This document shows positions 35,870 through 46,880 of a DNA stretch of 64,000 nt, in pieces (the stretch's first letter is position 1; the number at the start of each line of letters is the position of its first letter). Both the position numbers and the translations under genes were made by a program. Source of the stretch: Hofstenia miamia (taxonomy: Eukaryota > Xenacoelomorpha > Acoela); assembly GCA_004352715.1 (NCBI GenBank), contig SCFE01000016.1, forward strand, positions 1,351,126 through 1,415,125, read 5' to 3'. Under the pieces are notes generated by a model. That model was not told the origin of the DNA and ran no database searches. It saw only the letters and a list, made by a program, of their open reading frames with translations.

Positions 35870-36860
35870 ATTTAAAACCCTTCCATTTGAATTCAATTAT
35901 TTCCTTTTTAGAATTATAGAAATATCGTTTGACACTTTTTTAAATGTCTTCAATGGTTTCAGTAGCTTTAATTCTCTAAATAGATCATTCCAAAGTTTTA
36001 TAGAAGTATTAATGAATGAATTTTTCATAATTCATTTTTTACAAGGAATTAGTTTCATATTTTGAGTGTATGTGTTTAGGTGTGCCATTTTACCTAGTAA
36101 ATTTATCATATTGTAGGGGGTAATATTGTTTACGATCCTATGCAATGTTGTTAATACATTTATATGAATTAGGCATTGAGGATTTATGAAATTTTTACTC
36201 AATGTTTTGTATTCAGTATTATTAACAGAATATTTGTTCGTTGCTAGCTTCATTGACCATTTCAACTGTGCATTTATTTTCTTTAGGAAATTTTATTCAC
36301 ATTCTTATAAAGCACATTGCCATAATAATAATGACTTAAGACTATAAGATAAGATAAGATATATATGATATAGCATGTATCAATTGAATTTTAGCTTTTG
36401 TGGGTAGCTGTTGAAATATCTTAATTGAAATAGCAATTCTTTTGATGACGATGATGTTAAATTGCTTTTGAAAAGTAAGTAATGAATCATATGTAATTCC
36501 CAAGTATTTGAAATTGTCCACTTGATCTATTTGGGTGCCACTTAAATTTAACTTATGTTAAGAACAATTTTTTGAAATAGCTTTTAATTTAGTTATACTA
36601 AATTGAGTTTTGGTAGAATTAACACGCAATTTTAATAAAGCAAGGTAGTGAGATACTTGAGCACAATTATCTTCAATTATTTTGATTGCATTTTTAATCG
36701 ATTTATTAGAATAAGATAACATGGGGTCATCAGCGTATTAAATAACATGACAATTAGCGCAATTCTTTAAAGCATTAACATATATGTTAAAAAGCAAGGG
36801 TCCTAAAATTTTTCCCCGGTGAACTCCTCTTTTGATTTCAATCCAATTTGAATAAGTTTC
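35870..36860 (-). mobile_element. LINE reverse-transcriptase, 3' half of ORF2
   Basis: The minus strand reads KILGPLLFNIYVNALKNC (about 36810), then YADDPMLSYSNK (about 36730), then LALLKLRVNSTKTQFSITKL, VDNFKYLGITYDS (about 36510), and TLHRIVNNITPYNMINLLGK (36032-36265). It ends with NSFINTSIKLWNDLFRELK (about 35990). This is an almost complete order of RT palm, thumb and C-terminal tail. The YADD box is intact but there are scattered stops. It is the best-preserved LINE copy in the window. Confidence 0.85.
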
Positions 36861-37739
36861 AGTGAGTCTTAATTAATTAGATAAAAGAGCCAAATTGTGA
36901 GTAAAAATTGTAATTGTTTAAGCATTACACTAAAAGTTTAAATTGAAATCATGGGCATGCTTGAATTTAAAAGTTTAGAAGAAAGATAAATTTAAACGAG
37001 ATTAAAGTACACTATGCAAATCAACACTTTGTACACCTGAATTATTGTTTATTTTTGGGACCTTGAGTGACATCAGGTTATGATGGCAATTTCCATGCCA
37101 TTCCTATTTTCTTCTGTAGTACACTACTGGTAATGTCCCGGGCATCACCAGGGATCGGACAATCGTTTTAACAACCAAACAACTATTTTCAATTATTTTG
37201 AAATTTTTTGTACAAAGCAACTATTTATGTGTTTTCATTGTTTTAACATTTTGTCGCTTTAATTGGGAATCGTATATGAAGTTTAGTGTAATGTTACATC
37301 TGCGTCAGAATGCTTTGACATTTCAGTTATCTTTGTAGATTCAGAGCAGAGCCAAGCAAATTGATTTTGTGTTAAAAGGACTGTCAAGTAATAAAATCCT
37401 GAATTTTACAAAAGATAAAAATGTCTTCTAAAAATGGCGCAAGTGGCTTCCAAGAATTTGTTTTGCAGCAACACTGTATGAAGCATTCCCAATCATGTGA
37501 GTTAGGAACTGTATTTGTGCACACATTGTGAAAGACATTTCGATTGTAATGTCGAATGAAAAAGCTAGTCACACACTTAGAACAGTAATTTGCAAAGGGT
37601 TTTTCGGATTCTAGAAAATGGAGGTCAATATTTAATTTGCCAGGCATGTAAAAACATCTGGAGACATGTAATTATTTTTTGTCAATTTTCTACATAGAGA
37701 GTTTGCCAGGATTTAGCAACTATTAACCAATTTTAACAA
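36861..37739. other. Stretch without recognised gene
   Basis: The minus-strand frame 37384-37647 (87 codons) contains FANYCSKC and NVFHNVC, faintly reminiscent of a decayed zinc finger. That is not enough to call a gene. Confidence 0.4.
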
Positions 37740-37935
37740 AAATTCAACCAAGTCTAAATATGAAGAAGATTATATACATAAACTATCGTTACCAATAATT
37801 AAGATTTAGTGAAATAAAATATTGCTATAAAATCAAGTAAATTTAGAGGGAATTATTTGTAAAACTGACGATGACTTTGTAAGTCGAAATATATTTGAAT
37901 GTTTTTGTTAAAATTATTAAAAATCCTTAAAAATG
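37740..37935 (+). mobile_element. Penelope-like element, 3' end only
   Basis: Colinear with 41876-42060. It shares CCAATAATTA, GATTTAGTGAAATAA, AGTAAATTTAGAGGG, GTAAAACTGACGATGA and CGAAATATATTTGAATGT in the same order. It holds only the 3' terminal sequence after the GIY-YIG ORF. Confidence 0.7.
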
Positions 37936-38796
37936 CTCAATTATTCACCAACTATTTTGGCTAATTCATGGTAACTTTTCAATAACTATTTTTACGATTT
38001 TTTAACAACTAGATAATCTGCCCAATTTTTCGGAAGATTCCATATTAACTAACTAAATTACCCAACTATTGAATTTACACATTGAAATATAATGTATACA
38101 TGTAATTGAATTTAAGCTTAAATAAATTAATGCTATGCTAAAATATTATAGGTTAGCATTGACAAGTTTAAGCAAATGATCATTGTTTTGGGCTTTATGT
38201 TTAATAAAATAAGTAAATTTATTCTTTGTTTTTATATATAATTTATCTTCATGAGGATTTAAATAATTATGATTTGAGCTGATTACGTCTGTAATTGAAC
38301 AATGCAGCCAATCATTATGAAATTCAATGAATGAGTAAACATGTTTACTTCATTTTCCCGCTTACTTTGTAAAATACAAAAATGCCGTTCGCATTCTGTT
38401 AGTGTTACAGAAATTCATGGTAGATACCAATCGCGTACATGTCCAATAATAAACAGATTAAAAGTTCAAACAATTATTGGCAGATATTTGGATTTTTCTG
38501 TTTCGTTAGGCTGCAATTTAATTCAACGGCGCCAAAAAGTATGTTATTGAATATAATAGGGATATCCAACATTACATAGTTGTTCTATCACAATATGCTG
38601 TTCAATACATCATGTGTAGAAAATAAACTCGTCTCAAAAAATTTTAATAAATGCTATAGAATGTTAAAATATATTATTAGTAATCAAAGTTAGATAACAT
38701 GTTTATCGACTTTAGCATTTGAAATTTGCAAAAAGCTCAGAATATCCGACAAAGTTGAGTGAACGGAATAATTTTTTATCGTAACTCAACGATTAA
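37936..38796. other. Stretch without recognised gene
   Basis: AT-rich with short open frames only (69 codons at 38341, no domain). Confidence 0.5.
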
Positions 38797-38967
38797 ATCA
38801 GTCCGCATAAATCGAAGAAGAAACTATATTTTGATATGTTGTACTAAATGAAACAATATAAATATTGGTCACAGTACAAAAGTGCGTGTGAAATATACAT
38901 GCACACTAACATATATTCAGAATTTACAAGAAAATATTAATTACGCTTAATCACGGTATTTCAATTA

Positions 38968-39145
38968 CTTTTAATAATAATAATAATAATTATTATTATT
39001 ATTATAGCGCCGCTGAATACATTGGACTTTTCATAGCGCCCCTGAATATCATTTTTTGTACTATTATAGTGGCGCTGAATACATGAACTATTATAGCGCC
39101 GGTAAATATTTTTCGTAAAAAAAAATAGCGCCGCTGAATACTAAA
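38968..39145. repeat. (AAT)n(ATT)n palindrome plus five TAGCGCCGCTGAATAC motifs
   Basis: A self-complementary (TAA)n/(TTA)n block at about 38971-39004 precedes five spaced copies of a GC-rich 16-mer at 39005, 39034, 39067, 39093 and 39126. Variants include TAGCGCCCCTGAATAT and TAGTGGCGCTGAATAC. The spacing is 26-33 bp. Confidence 0.8.
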
Positions 39146-39252
39146 TTATTATTAGCAAACATTTTAAAAAAAATTTGGAAAAAACAGCAAATTTAACAAA
39201 CAATAACATTAATAACATGCAATAATAACTATGATTGTAAAGTTTTCCAAAA

Positions 39253-39263
39253 NNNNNNNNNNN
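39253..39263. other. Assembly gap (11 N)
   Basis: Run of 11 N. Confidence 0.99.
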
Positions 39264-39399
39264 ATCAGCCCGCATAAATCGAAGAAGAAACTATATTTTG
39301 ATATGTTGTACTAAATGAAACAATATAAATATTGGTCAAAGTACAAAAGTGCGTGTAAAATATACATGCATACTAACATATATTCAGAATTTACAAGAA

Positions 39400-39780
39400 T
39401 GCCAAAGTTCGTAGAATTTGAACTCTTTCCACGAAGTATTTATAAAATTTAGTACATACGTTAGGCTAAGAAAATTGAGTTTTAAATTCAAGCTTACTTT
39501 TCAGTTTTCGTACATTTACTGATAAGTCATTCCAAGTTTCAATGGTTGCATGAAGAAATTTGTTGTGCGTGTGTAGTATTCGTGTGCCTAACTAAAGAAA
39601 AAAACTGCTACAAAGATTTTCGCACTCTTTAAGTGGATTCTGATGTTCATTCCGATATTATTTCTCAGTACTTTTACAGTAAATGCATTTTTACAATTAA
39701 AAATTTTATAATCTATACTTTATTTTCAAACGAAATGCTTTAGTTTGCTTGATTTTGTCATATGGCAACAAATTCAAAAA
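39400..39780 (-). mobile_element. LINE ORF2 C-terminal tail fragment
   Basis: The minus strand reads NKFLHATIETWNDLSVNVRK followed by LKSKLEFKTQF (about 39480-39570), the terminal xxxTWNxLPxxI ... LKxFK tail of a CR1/Jockey-like ORF2. Upstream bits (DKIKQTKAFRLK, about 39750) fit the preceding segment. Confidence 0.6.
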
Positions 39781-40578
39781 CATAGTTCCAAGTGAAAGGT
39801 AATGTAATGAATTTGTAAATTTTTAGATGTTTGTTTGAGCATCTAAAATCAGTATTTAAATCTGTTTATTCCCTTGACTAGAAAACTCAAGCAGAAGAGT
39901 GTTAATATAGTTAATATTCATTTGAGTGAGACTTAATGATTTTCTGAAAACATATCTTACCTTAAATTCATAAACAATTAACTTGTCAAATGGTAATTTC
40001 ATATTTCTTGTGATAAATGAGTATTTCATTGTTCAACAACTCCGGTGTGGATATGTAATCAGGTGTAGTGCATTTTAAAAAATTACCTCCTATTCCCACT
40101 TTATAAAAGTAAAGGCAACCAAATCAAAACTATAGTACTTTCGATTTAGTGATGGTTAAAATAGATATAAGACTAATTCAGTGTTTTACAAATTTTATAA
40201 AGACTACTTAGTTTCACTTTATTATTAAAAATTGCAGTAATTATTTCTAAAGATCAACGAAATTAGAAGAATTTCTATGCTTAATCTGAACATTATTTGA
40301 CTTCATTTATTTGCAAATATAAACGTATTGAAATAAAATAAGAAAATATTTCTTCATTGAAATATGAAGTGCAACAAAATTATAAACAAATCTAAAAATA
40401 CAAAATTATGTCACTATGTACTAAATTAGAGCTTTACTCAAAGCTTCTTTAGTAAACTACACTGCAAATCAAAATGCTTCAAACACTTATCAAGGATCAA
40501 ACACAATGCTAAGCTGAATAAATTATAAAGCACAATTATTTTACATTGTTAAAAACTGATAAATTGTGGCAGTTAATT
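39781..40578. other. Stretch without recognised gene
   Basis: AT-rich; may include the 3' UTR of the minus-strand exon that ends at 40579. No clear additional feature. Confidence 0.45.
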
Positions 40579-41044
40579 TCAACGAACCTTCAAATCTGGA
40601 TTTGTATTTGAGTTACCCCTTTTGGAAGGACGTCTTTGAGGTTGCCTGTTACTGACATGATTACTTTCTTCAGGAACTGTTTGATGGCTGTACATTGGAA
40701 CAACTTCATTTGTCATCACAGGGGTGTGACACGACGGAGAATTAACCATCTGGTTAGGATCAGGTGTTGGACACCCGGAAGATGCTTCGGTTAACCATGG
40801 GTGCAATGGTATTGAGGGCAATTCGATTGGCCTTACATGTTGAGATACAGGTCCTGCATCATTCGATACTGATTGTAGGTAACATTGATAGGCGGCAGGC
40901 GCTTCAGTCGCTTGCAACATGTAACCAATTTGATCAGGTCCCACTTGCAATTGTGGCTGCTGACAAATTTCATATGCTGGCCCATGTACAAAGCCATTGT
41001 TTGCCCACTGCTGTTGCTGTTGATCTTCAGGAACTTGTGTAAAT
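40579..41044 (-). CDS. Candidate terminal exon of an unrecognised gene
   Basis: Open frame of about 155 codons ending in TGA at 40581-40579. It is preceded by a good acceptor (TTTTGTTTGTAG, AG at 41046-41045), with the exon entering in phase 2. The translation is Gln-, Pro- and Ser-rich and low in complexity (TQVPEDQQQQQW, then ICQQPQLQVGPDQ, ending in basic RRPSKRG). This resembles the disordered C-terminal tail of a transcription factor or adaptor. Base composition is much less AT-rich than the surroundings, as for coding DNA. I do not recognise the family. The first 72 bp of the exon and its acceptor are duplicated just upstream (see the 188-bp repeat). Earlier exons would lie above 41350, but only a Penelope-like remnant was recognised nearby. 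Confidence 0.55.
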
Positions 41045-41348
41045 CTACAAACAAAATTGTTCACAGTACCGCCAATAGCGATTTAAATATAAAATATACA
41101 TTGAATCTTAATACAAACAGCTTCCGAGGCCACCTTCAGTGTATTATAAATTATTCCCTCTATGCTGGCCCATGTACAAAGCCATTGTTTGCCCACTGCT
41201 GTTGCTGTTGATCTTCAGGAACTTGTGTAAATCTACAAACAAAATTGTTCACAGTACCGCCAATAGCGATTTAAATATAAAATATACATTGAATCTTAAT
41301 ACAAACAGCTTCCGAGGCCACCTTCAGTGTATTATAAATTATTCCCTC
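40973..41348. repeat. 188-bp exact tandem duplication over an exon start
   Basis: 40973-41160 is repeated at 41161-41348, apparently without a difference. The unit contains the splice acceptor and first 72 bp of the minus-strand exon at 40579-41044, plus about 116 bp of its upstream intron. The second copy recreates the acceptor at 41234-41233, but its frame meets a TAG at the junction after FVHGPA. Confidence 0.93.
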
Positions 41349-41359
41349 TAAACTTACTT

Positions 41360-42060
41360 TTATAAATTGAATATAGCTCTATTTATTATTAAGGCAGACT
41401 TGAGAAAAAATGAATATCCAAATAATGTTATTGATAAATATATTAAAGCAATTACAGAAATAGTCGCGAATAACAAAGAAATAAAGTATTCACATAACTT
41501 TGAACTTGTATTTAAAATCCACTATCGAGGAATGCATACAACAAATCCAATACATCAAATGAGAAAGATAGAATTCATTAAAGAAAAGGCAAGATTTTTT
41601 ACAAGATCGATAAACTCAATGCAAAGCTTGGCTTTAAATCAACAACTAGCATGTCAAATAAATCTAATGAAATTTATAAGATTCAATGCACCTGTGGTGA
41701 AGATTATATCGGATATTGCGGTGGGCAACTAAGCAGAAGAACAAAAGAACATGAAACTAATTCAACCATTTCAAATTACCTAAAAAATTGTGGACTACGT
41801 TATGACGTAAAAATTTACAAGAATACTGATGCAAAATATTTTAAAATCCCTGAAAGCATTCTAATTAGATCATTTCAACTAAGTCTAAATACAAAACCTA
41901 GACTATTGCTGCCAATAATTAGGATTTAGCGAAATAATATATTATAAAATCTAGTAAACTTAGAGGGGAAATTGTAAAATACTGATGATGCCCTCGAAAG
42001 CTGAAATATATTTATTTGAATGTCTTAATTACGATTACTAAAACTCCTAAAAAACAGCGA
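41360..42060 (+). mobile_element. Penelope-like element, 3' part with GIY-YIG endonuclease
   Basis: Frame 1 (41367 on) has KNEYPNNVIDKYIK, a linker seen between RT and endonuclease in Penelope-like elements. After one frameshift near 41610 the second frame reads MSNKSNEIYKIQCTCGEDY, then IGYCGGQLSRRTKEHE, a GIY-YIG domain with the C-x-C insert and the R and E-H residues typical of Penelope. It ends at TAG 41927-41929 and is followed by the 3' terminal sequence also present at 37740-37935. The RT part is missing (5' truncated). Confidence 0.85.
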
Positions 42061-42806
42061 ATGTCTAAATTGTAACTTTCGTAAGTAGGCATGATAATGC
42101 ATTTTGCAAATATAATCATCTATAAAACGATTTTTCACTTTAAATGCAAAATTTGTAGTTCCTTAACACCAAGTTCAAACTCTCAAGTTGCAATTCCAAA
42201 CCAAACAATATAATTCAAATTTTCCATGTGTACAATTCATTAAGTCTGTGGTTGAACTGCCCCAAAAGTAAAAAAATTTGTTGTGGAGAATCCCACAATT
42301 CATTCACGACCGTACACTTTAATCAACAATAGCAAGATGTAATGGTTTAATTAAAAACTGATTTCGTTACCAAACCTTAACGTAGTCATTCACTTAAACT
42401 GGGAATTCAACGAATTTTGCCAAAATTCATTTCATTTTGCGAGTCAACTAACATAATAAAAATTAAATAAGTGATTTTTAAAATTTAAACATTACCCAAT
42501 AAAGTACATATTTTAACTAAATCGAAGCTATTAATATGATGCAATTGTTGTTGCCAAATTCAAATGTTCACATCTTATTTAAAATCTTCCAGTAATATCA
42601 AACTAGAGACTTGCAAACTGATATATCAATTAATCTGAAAAAATAAAGTTTTGATTTAAATTAGGCAAAACCTTTTATTTTTAGCATTCACATGAAATTC
42701 ATTTAAAGCAGTTCTTTTAATCTTAAGATCGAAAACATCTTACTAGTTTCCAAACTCGCCCAATAACTTGGTTAACCTGCACATGATAGAATTTTTGATG
42801 TTTTAA
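42061..42806. other. Stretch without recognised gene
   Basis: AT-rich; nothing recognised. Confidence 0.5.
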
Positions 42807-43180
42807 TACAATATTACTTTCTATGTCAATATCTTCAATCCAATTAAACATGACCTGCTAATCAATGCAAAAGTAACGTGCAATGAATATATTTATAGTT
42901 CCTCACTGCATTGCAATTCCACTGAAATAAACAAAAAGCAATTGCATATAAATGATCATTTGATACGTAATCGTGACCTTTCTAAATTGAAAAACCCAAA
43001 GCAAAATTTTTTATATCCGAAAGTTCTAAGTGAAACTCTCACTGAATTAATAAGGCACACATTTTGCAATCATATTTTTAAGATATTAAATTCTTTGGAA
43101 TCGCGAGACATTGCCCGTTTTAGATTGCAAGATAATGCGCCACTATTAGATCACCTGTGTCAAAATAGTTTACTTAGGTA
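42807..43180 (+). CDS. Possible internal exon of an unrecognised gene
   Basis: The frame is open for about 124 codons and runs into a donor-like AG|GTAGTT at about 43180. The later part is the most protein-like: KQNFLYPKVLSETLTELIRH, then FKILNSLESRDIARFRLQDN, then LLDHLCQNSLLR. The true 5' border is unknown, and the first third of the open frame is probably intronic. No domain was recognised. It would leave in phase 2. Confidence is low because the surrounding DNA is AT-rich and open frames of this size can arise by chance. Confidence 0.25.
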
Positions 43181-44836
43181 GTTATATTTCGACATCCCAA
43201 TAAGTTTACAGCACTGCAAAATTCCAATTCGCTATTACGAGTGGCAACTAGTAGCTTAAATTAGTTTTTACTGTGAATTCTACAGGATACGAATTCAAGA
43301 ATTTCCAATTGTTTTTACTTTATACTAGCTATATTTTTCATTAGGCTTAAATGGTGTTGCTATTACAAAGATATGAAATATTTTTGTGGTAGCAGCAGTG
43401 AACAAAATTTTTTATGGGCAAGACTTGAGCTTGTGTTTCTTGGACTGTTTCCAAATGGCAGCTAATTCAAATTTCAATACTAATATGCAAATTACAGCAT
43501 TCGGAGAACATGCCAATTTCGTAAGGGAGCCGGGAAAGTTTGGTAATAAGTAGACCGTGAAATAATCGCTTCACAGCGCTCTGGTTAATTTTACAACATG
43601 ACAAAATATGCAGCTCTTTGGACAAGTAAAAAAAGTAAAAACTTACTGTCCAATATCGAATTTAAAATATCGGAAAAAAGCTTTAGAATTTATTCAACAA
43701 TTCAATTCAAATTGGTGGTACACTGCCTTAAAGCACAGTAAGACATTTGTAAAGTAGTGTGCAATATTCATGAGTTAAAATTAATAAAAATATGACCGAA
43801 TTAGGTTTCTCAGTGGTATTGTAAATAATGCATATGACGAGGGCTAGTATTTTATGCTTAAAAAGCGTCATATATATAGGTTAATATGCGTAGAAAACTT
43901 CGAAAAATGCGTAAAAACGTTTTTTTGACAGTTAATATTAAATTGGTTTTCATCATAAGCTGTACAAACCGATAACAAGTTTTCGATTGTACATAATTAA
44001 TTGCGGGATAAATATTAGTCATATTTCTGAGTACCTTCTCTAATTCTATGGAGAAAAGAGGGCCGTTGAGGCATATTAGAGCGTAAAATAGATATAATTG
44101 GATAAAAATACGCCAATTCATTAAATTTTCTTTGAAATATGTACTAAATATGTACGTATGAAAAAATTCGTAAGAACAAATTGAGGTCAAATATGAGCAA
44201 AAAATGCGCTCTGCACTTCCGGGAAATTTTCCACAATTATGAGATCATTACAGTGCAAGCAAACATCGAAATATTAGATTATATTTAATTTTTTTTGATA
44301 CCATTGCTCATTGACACTCGCATGAATATTTCACTAAACAGCGAGTAAAGTATATTTTTGATTCGTAACTTCAATAAATAAATATGGGTTTCTTCAATAA
44401 TTTGTCAGTTAAAACTGGTTTATTGTACTTTAAGGCTGTGCAGGACTTGAAAACGAAATAAATATAATTCATGTTATATAATAGATTAAAAATTACATGC
44501 ATTAAAAGTAAACATGCAAAATAAATTTATTACTAATTTATTACAAAAGATTGCACTATGTGATATGTTTATAAAATGATTACTTACAATATCTACATTG
44601 AAAATATACCGTGGATAAGCACTTAGCTAAGCAGGCAGTCACGAACTAAAACATGCGAAAGTTAATCATGCAAAATAATATTAAACTTAAGATGATAGAT
44701 GCAATTGTTAGTGAAAGCATATTTAATCAAGCAAGACCCCTATCAGCAATAAAATACAAAATGAATGACAGTTAATAAGCAAGCACGCAATGATGATCTA
44801 TTAATGGATATAAAATAACTTATTTAATTTCTAAGT
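43181..44836. other. Stretch without firm gene
   Basis: The 110-codon minus-strand frame 43858-44190 has a hydrophobic segment (FIQLYLFYALICLNG) but no known domain. It is AT-rich in composition and I do not call it. Confidence 0.45.
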
Positions 44837-44838
44837 AG

Positions 44839-45120
44839 CACTTTGAAATTCCTAGAGATTATTTAAACTTACGACTGGTGTTGGGAACAGTGGCAATAAT
44901 TTATTTGAAAGAATTGAATAAAAATGGGCGTTGGAAAAATGTCAGTGATAGATTACGTTATATAAATGAAATTACAGAAATTAGCTTCGATCGAAGATTT
45001 CGACGAGCGATGTTCTATATGCAGTACAATAAGCGCCAACCTCAGCGCTTATTCAAATTTAAGCCGGTGGACTACTACGAAAGTCGACATCGGCAAAGAA
45101 AGGAACTGAAGAATCATTAG
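44839..45120 (+). CDS. Candidate terminal exon of an unrecognised gene
   Basis: After a pyrimidine/AT tract and AG at 44837-44838, the frame is open for 93 codons to TAG at 45118-45120. It starts HFEIPRDYLNLRLVLG, continues IIYLKELNKNGRW and INEITEISFDRRFRRAMFY, and ends with a basic tail (SRHRQRKELKNH). Amino-acid use looks like a real protein (basic, helical, few low-complexity runs). I cannot assign a family; a small mitochondrial-type or nuclear basic protein would fit. No partner exon has been proven. The candidate exon at 42807-43180 leaves in phase 2 and does not join to this phase-0 start. Confidence 0.4.
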   Translation, partial: HFEIPRDYLNLRLVLGTVAIIYLKELNKNGRWKNVSDRLRYINEITEISFDRRFRRAMFYMQYNKRQPQRLFKFKPVDYYESRHRQRKELKNH

Positions 45121-45498
45121 CAACTAATTATTTGCATTGCTAAAAAGAATCAGGTTTACGTAAAAATCTATACGTGAAGAATGCTACTGGTTTTCAGAAC
45201 AATTTCATTATAATTGCATGTATTTCAACAACTGCATAAAAATTTGCATCTAGGTGAAGATTATATTAACAATTTTATTCAATATTAACTAAAAAATTCA
45301 AAAATCGCGAGCACGTAAAGCTTGATGGAATTAGTCACATAAAATATATATTAACCAAATGGGAACACGAATTGTAAAAGATATTGCTTGTACGCATCAC
45401 ATGGATACAATTCCATTTGATATAATCGACTCCGTGAGTAAAACATTGAAATCATGTCTAAAAGTTAATGGATGAACCATAGTTCCCAAAATATAAGT

Positions 45499-45545
45499 AG
45501 ATAGATAGATAGATAGATAGATACTATCTATATATATATATATCC
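45499..45545. repeat. (AGAT)n / (TA)n microsatellite
   Basis: About six AGAT units followed by ACTATCTATATATATATATA. Confidence 0.9.
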
Positions 45546-45896
45546 CATTTTAAAATAGCGAATGAGTAGTACTGGAATTAATTTGCAATTTTAAGTGCAA
45601 CATAGAAATTCAACGTGCAATATTAACAAAAACTAGCATGCAAGCCGATAAGCAAAATTTGAAAGCAAAATGCTTCAAGATTGTTGAGTTTGATCACTTC
45701 TAGGATTCGTCTTAGACAGGAAGGGACAATTTCAACATTAATTTTTTGTTTTAATATGAGTTTAATAATTTTAAGTTTCCACTGAACAGATTGATTTAAC
45801 GGTGAACATTCCGGATCCGAACACAATCTACATAAGATTTTGTTTTATAAAATGTTAAGAATATTTGGGAAGTATTTAATTTAATTTTTTTTCAAA

Positions 45897-46880
45897 TGTC
45901 ACCACTCGGCATGGATTTTGTTCATTCTTACATGTATGCGACAAGGATTAAAATATCATGATGCCAAAAAAATTTGAAATATTTTTTACTGAAGCCCGAG
46001 ATAGAGCTTTTTGAATTTTAGACCACTAAGAAAATCCAAACATTGTTTTTGAACACAATCTTTGCAAAATAACTTTACTTTGAAGGATTTTTTATTTAAA
46101 ACATTTATTTTGCTATTCCTGAGTTCATTTTTGCCGTCGAAATGGCGATAAAAAATATTTGCATGAGAAAAAAAGCGATTTGAAAATATTTATCACTTTT
46201 TCTAATAGCCAGCATAGTCTGAATATTTCGGGGTGTTGGGAAAACCTGTAAAAAAATTTTTTCATTAAAGAAAGCAAACAGTACTATTATTTCACTAAGT
46301 TTAGTTGATGTGAGTTTTGCTTTAAAACGGTTATTCCACTGATAGGCTATAGACAGATGAAACACAAAAAAGCAATCTATAACCTACCTGTAGAAGGTAA
46401 TCACAGAATACGGAAACAATAGCCTATCTTACATGAATTCCACACAAGTTCAATATCTTGTCTTAAACAAAACTCACATCAACCAAACTTGGTGAAGCTA
46501 GTATTATGTTGGCTTGCTTTAGTGGAAAAACTCTCACAAAGCTGGGCTATTGGAAAAAAGTGATAAACCACTTTAAACTTACGTTTATCATAGAAATGTT
46601 AATTTTATCAACATTTTGACCTCAAAAAAGAATACAATAGGCTCAAAATTACAAAATACATTATTTCATTGAAAAAATCTTCCAAGCAGAGATATTGACA
46701 AAATGGTGTGACATGCAAAATTTTTTACACTCGCACCTCAAAGTACCCCTAGCGGCAAAAATTCCAAATGCTCTATCTCAGCCACTAGGAAGAACATTTC
46801 AAATATTTTTTGCAATTTTCATGATTTTTCTATCTTTATCACGTATGTAAAATGAACAAATTTCATGGCTAGTAGTTACA
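45897..46880. mobile_element. Foldback / long inverted-repeat element, about 984 bp
   Basis: The left arm starts TGTCACCACTCGGCATGG and the right arm, read in reverse, TGTAACTACTAGCCATGA. Matching continues inward through TTTGTTCATT, TTTGAAATATTTTTT / TTTGAAATGTTCTT, GAGATAGAGC, TTATCACTTTTT..AATAGCC, TTTAGTTGATGTGAGTTTTG / TTTGGTTGATGTGAGTTTTG, and GATAGGCTAT near the centre (about 46390). The arms are thus nearly the whole element and have diverged by scattered substitutions and indels. No protein and no clear target duplication. The small minus-strand frame at 46105-46365 lies inside an arm and is not a gene. Confidence 0.85.

Larger units (their letters stand above)
38797..39399 (+). repeat. 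136-bp repeat on both sides of an 11-N gap
   Basis: 38797-38932 is repeated at 39264-39399 with about five substitutions. The gap 39253-39263 touches the second copy. Either a diverged duplication or two haplotypes placed in series. Confidence 0.8.

Noticed and set aside
37384-37647. 87-codon minus-strand frame with several Cys/His
   Set aside because: Cys/His spacing does not fit a C2H2 or other known finger, and there is no flanking exon.
43858-44190. 110-codon minus-strand frame with a hydrophobic start
   Set aside because: Possible small membrane or secreted peptide, but composition is what AT-rich DNA gives and nothing supports it.
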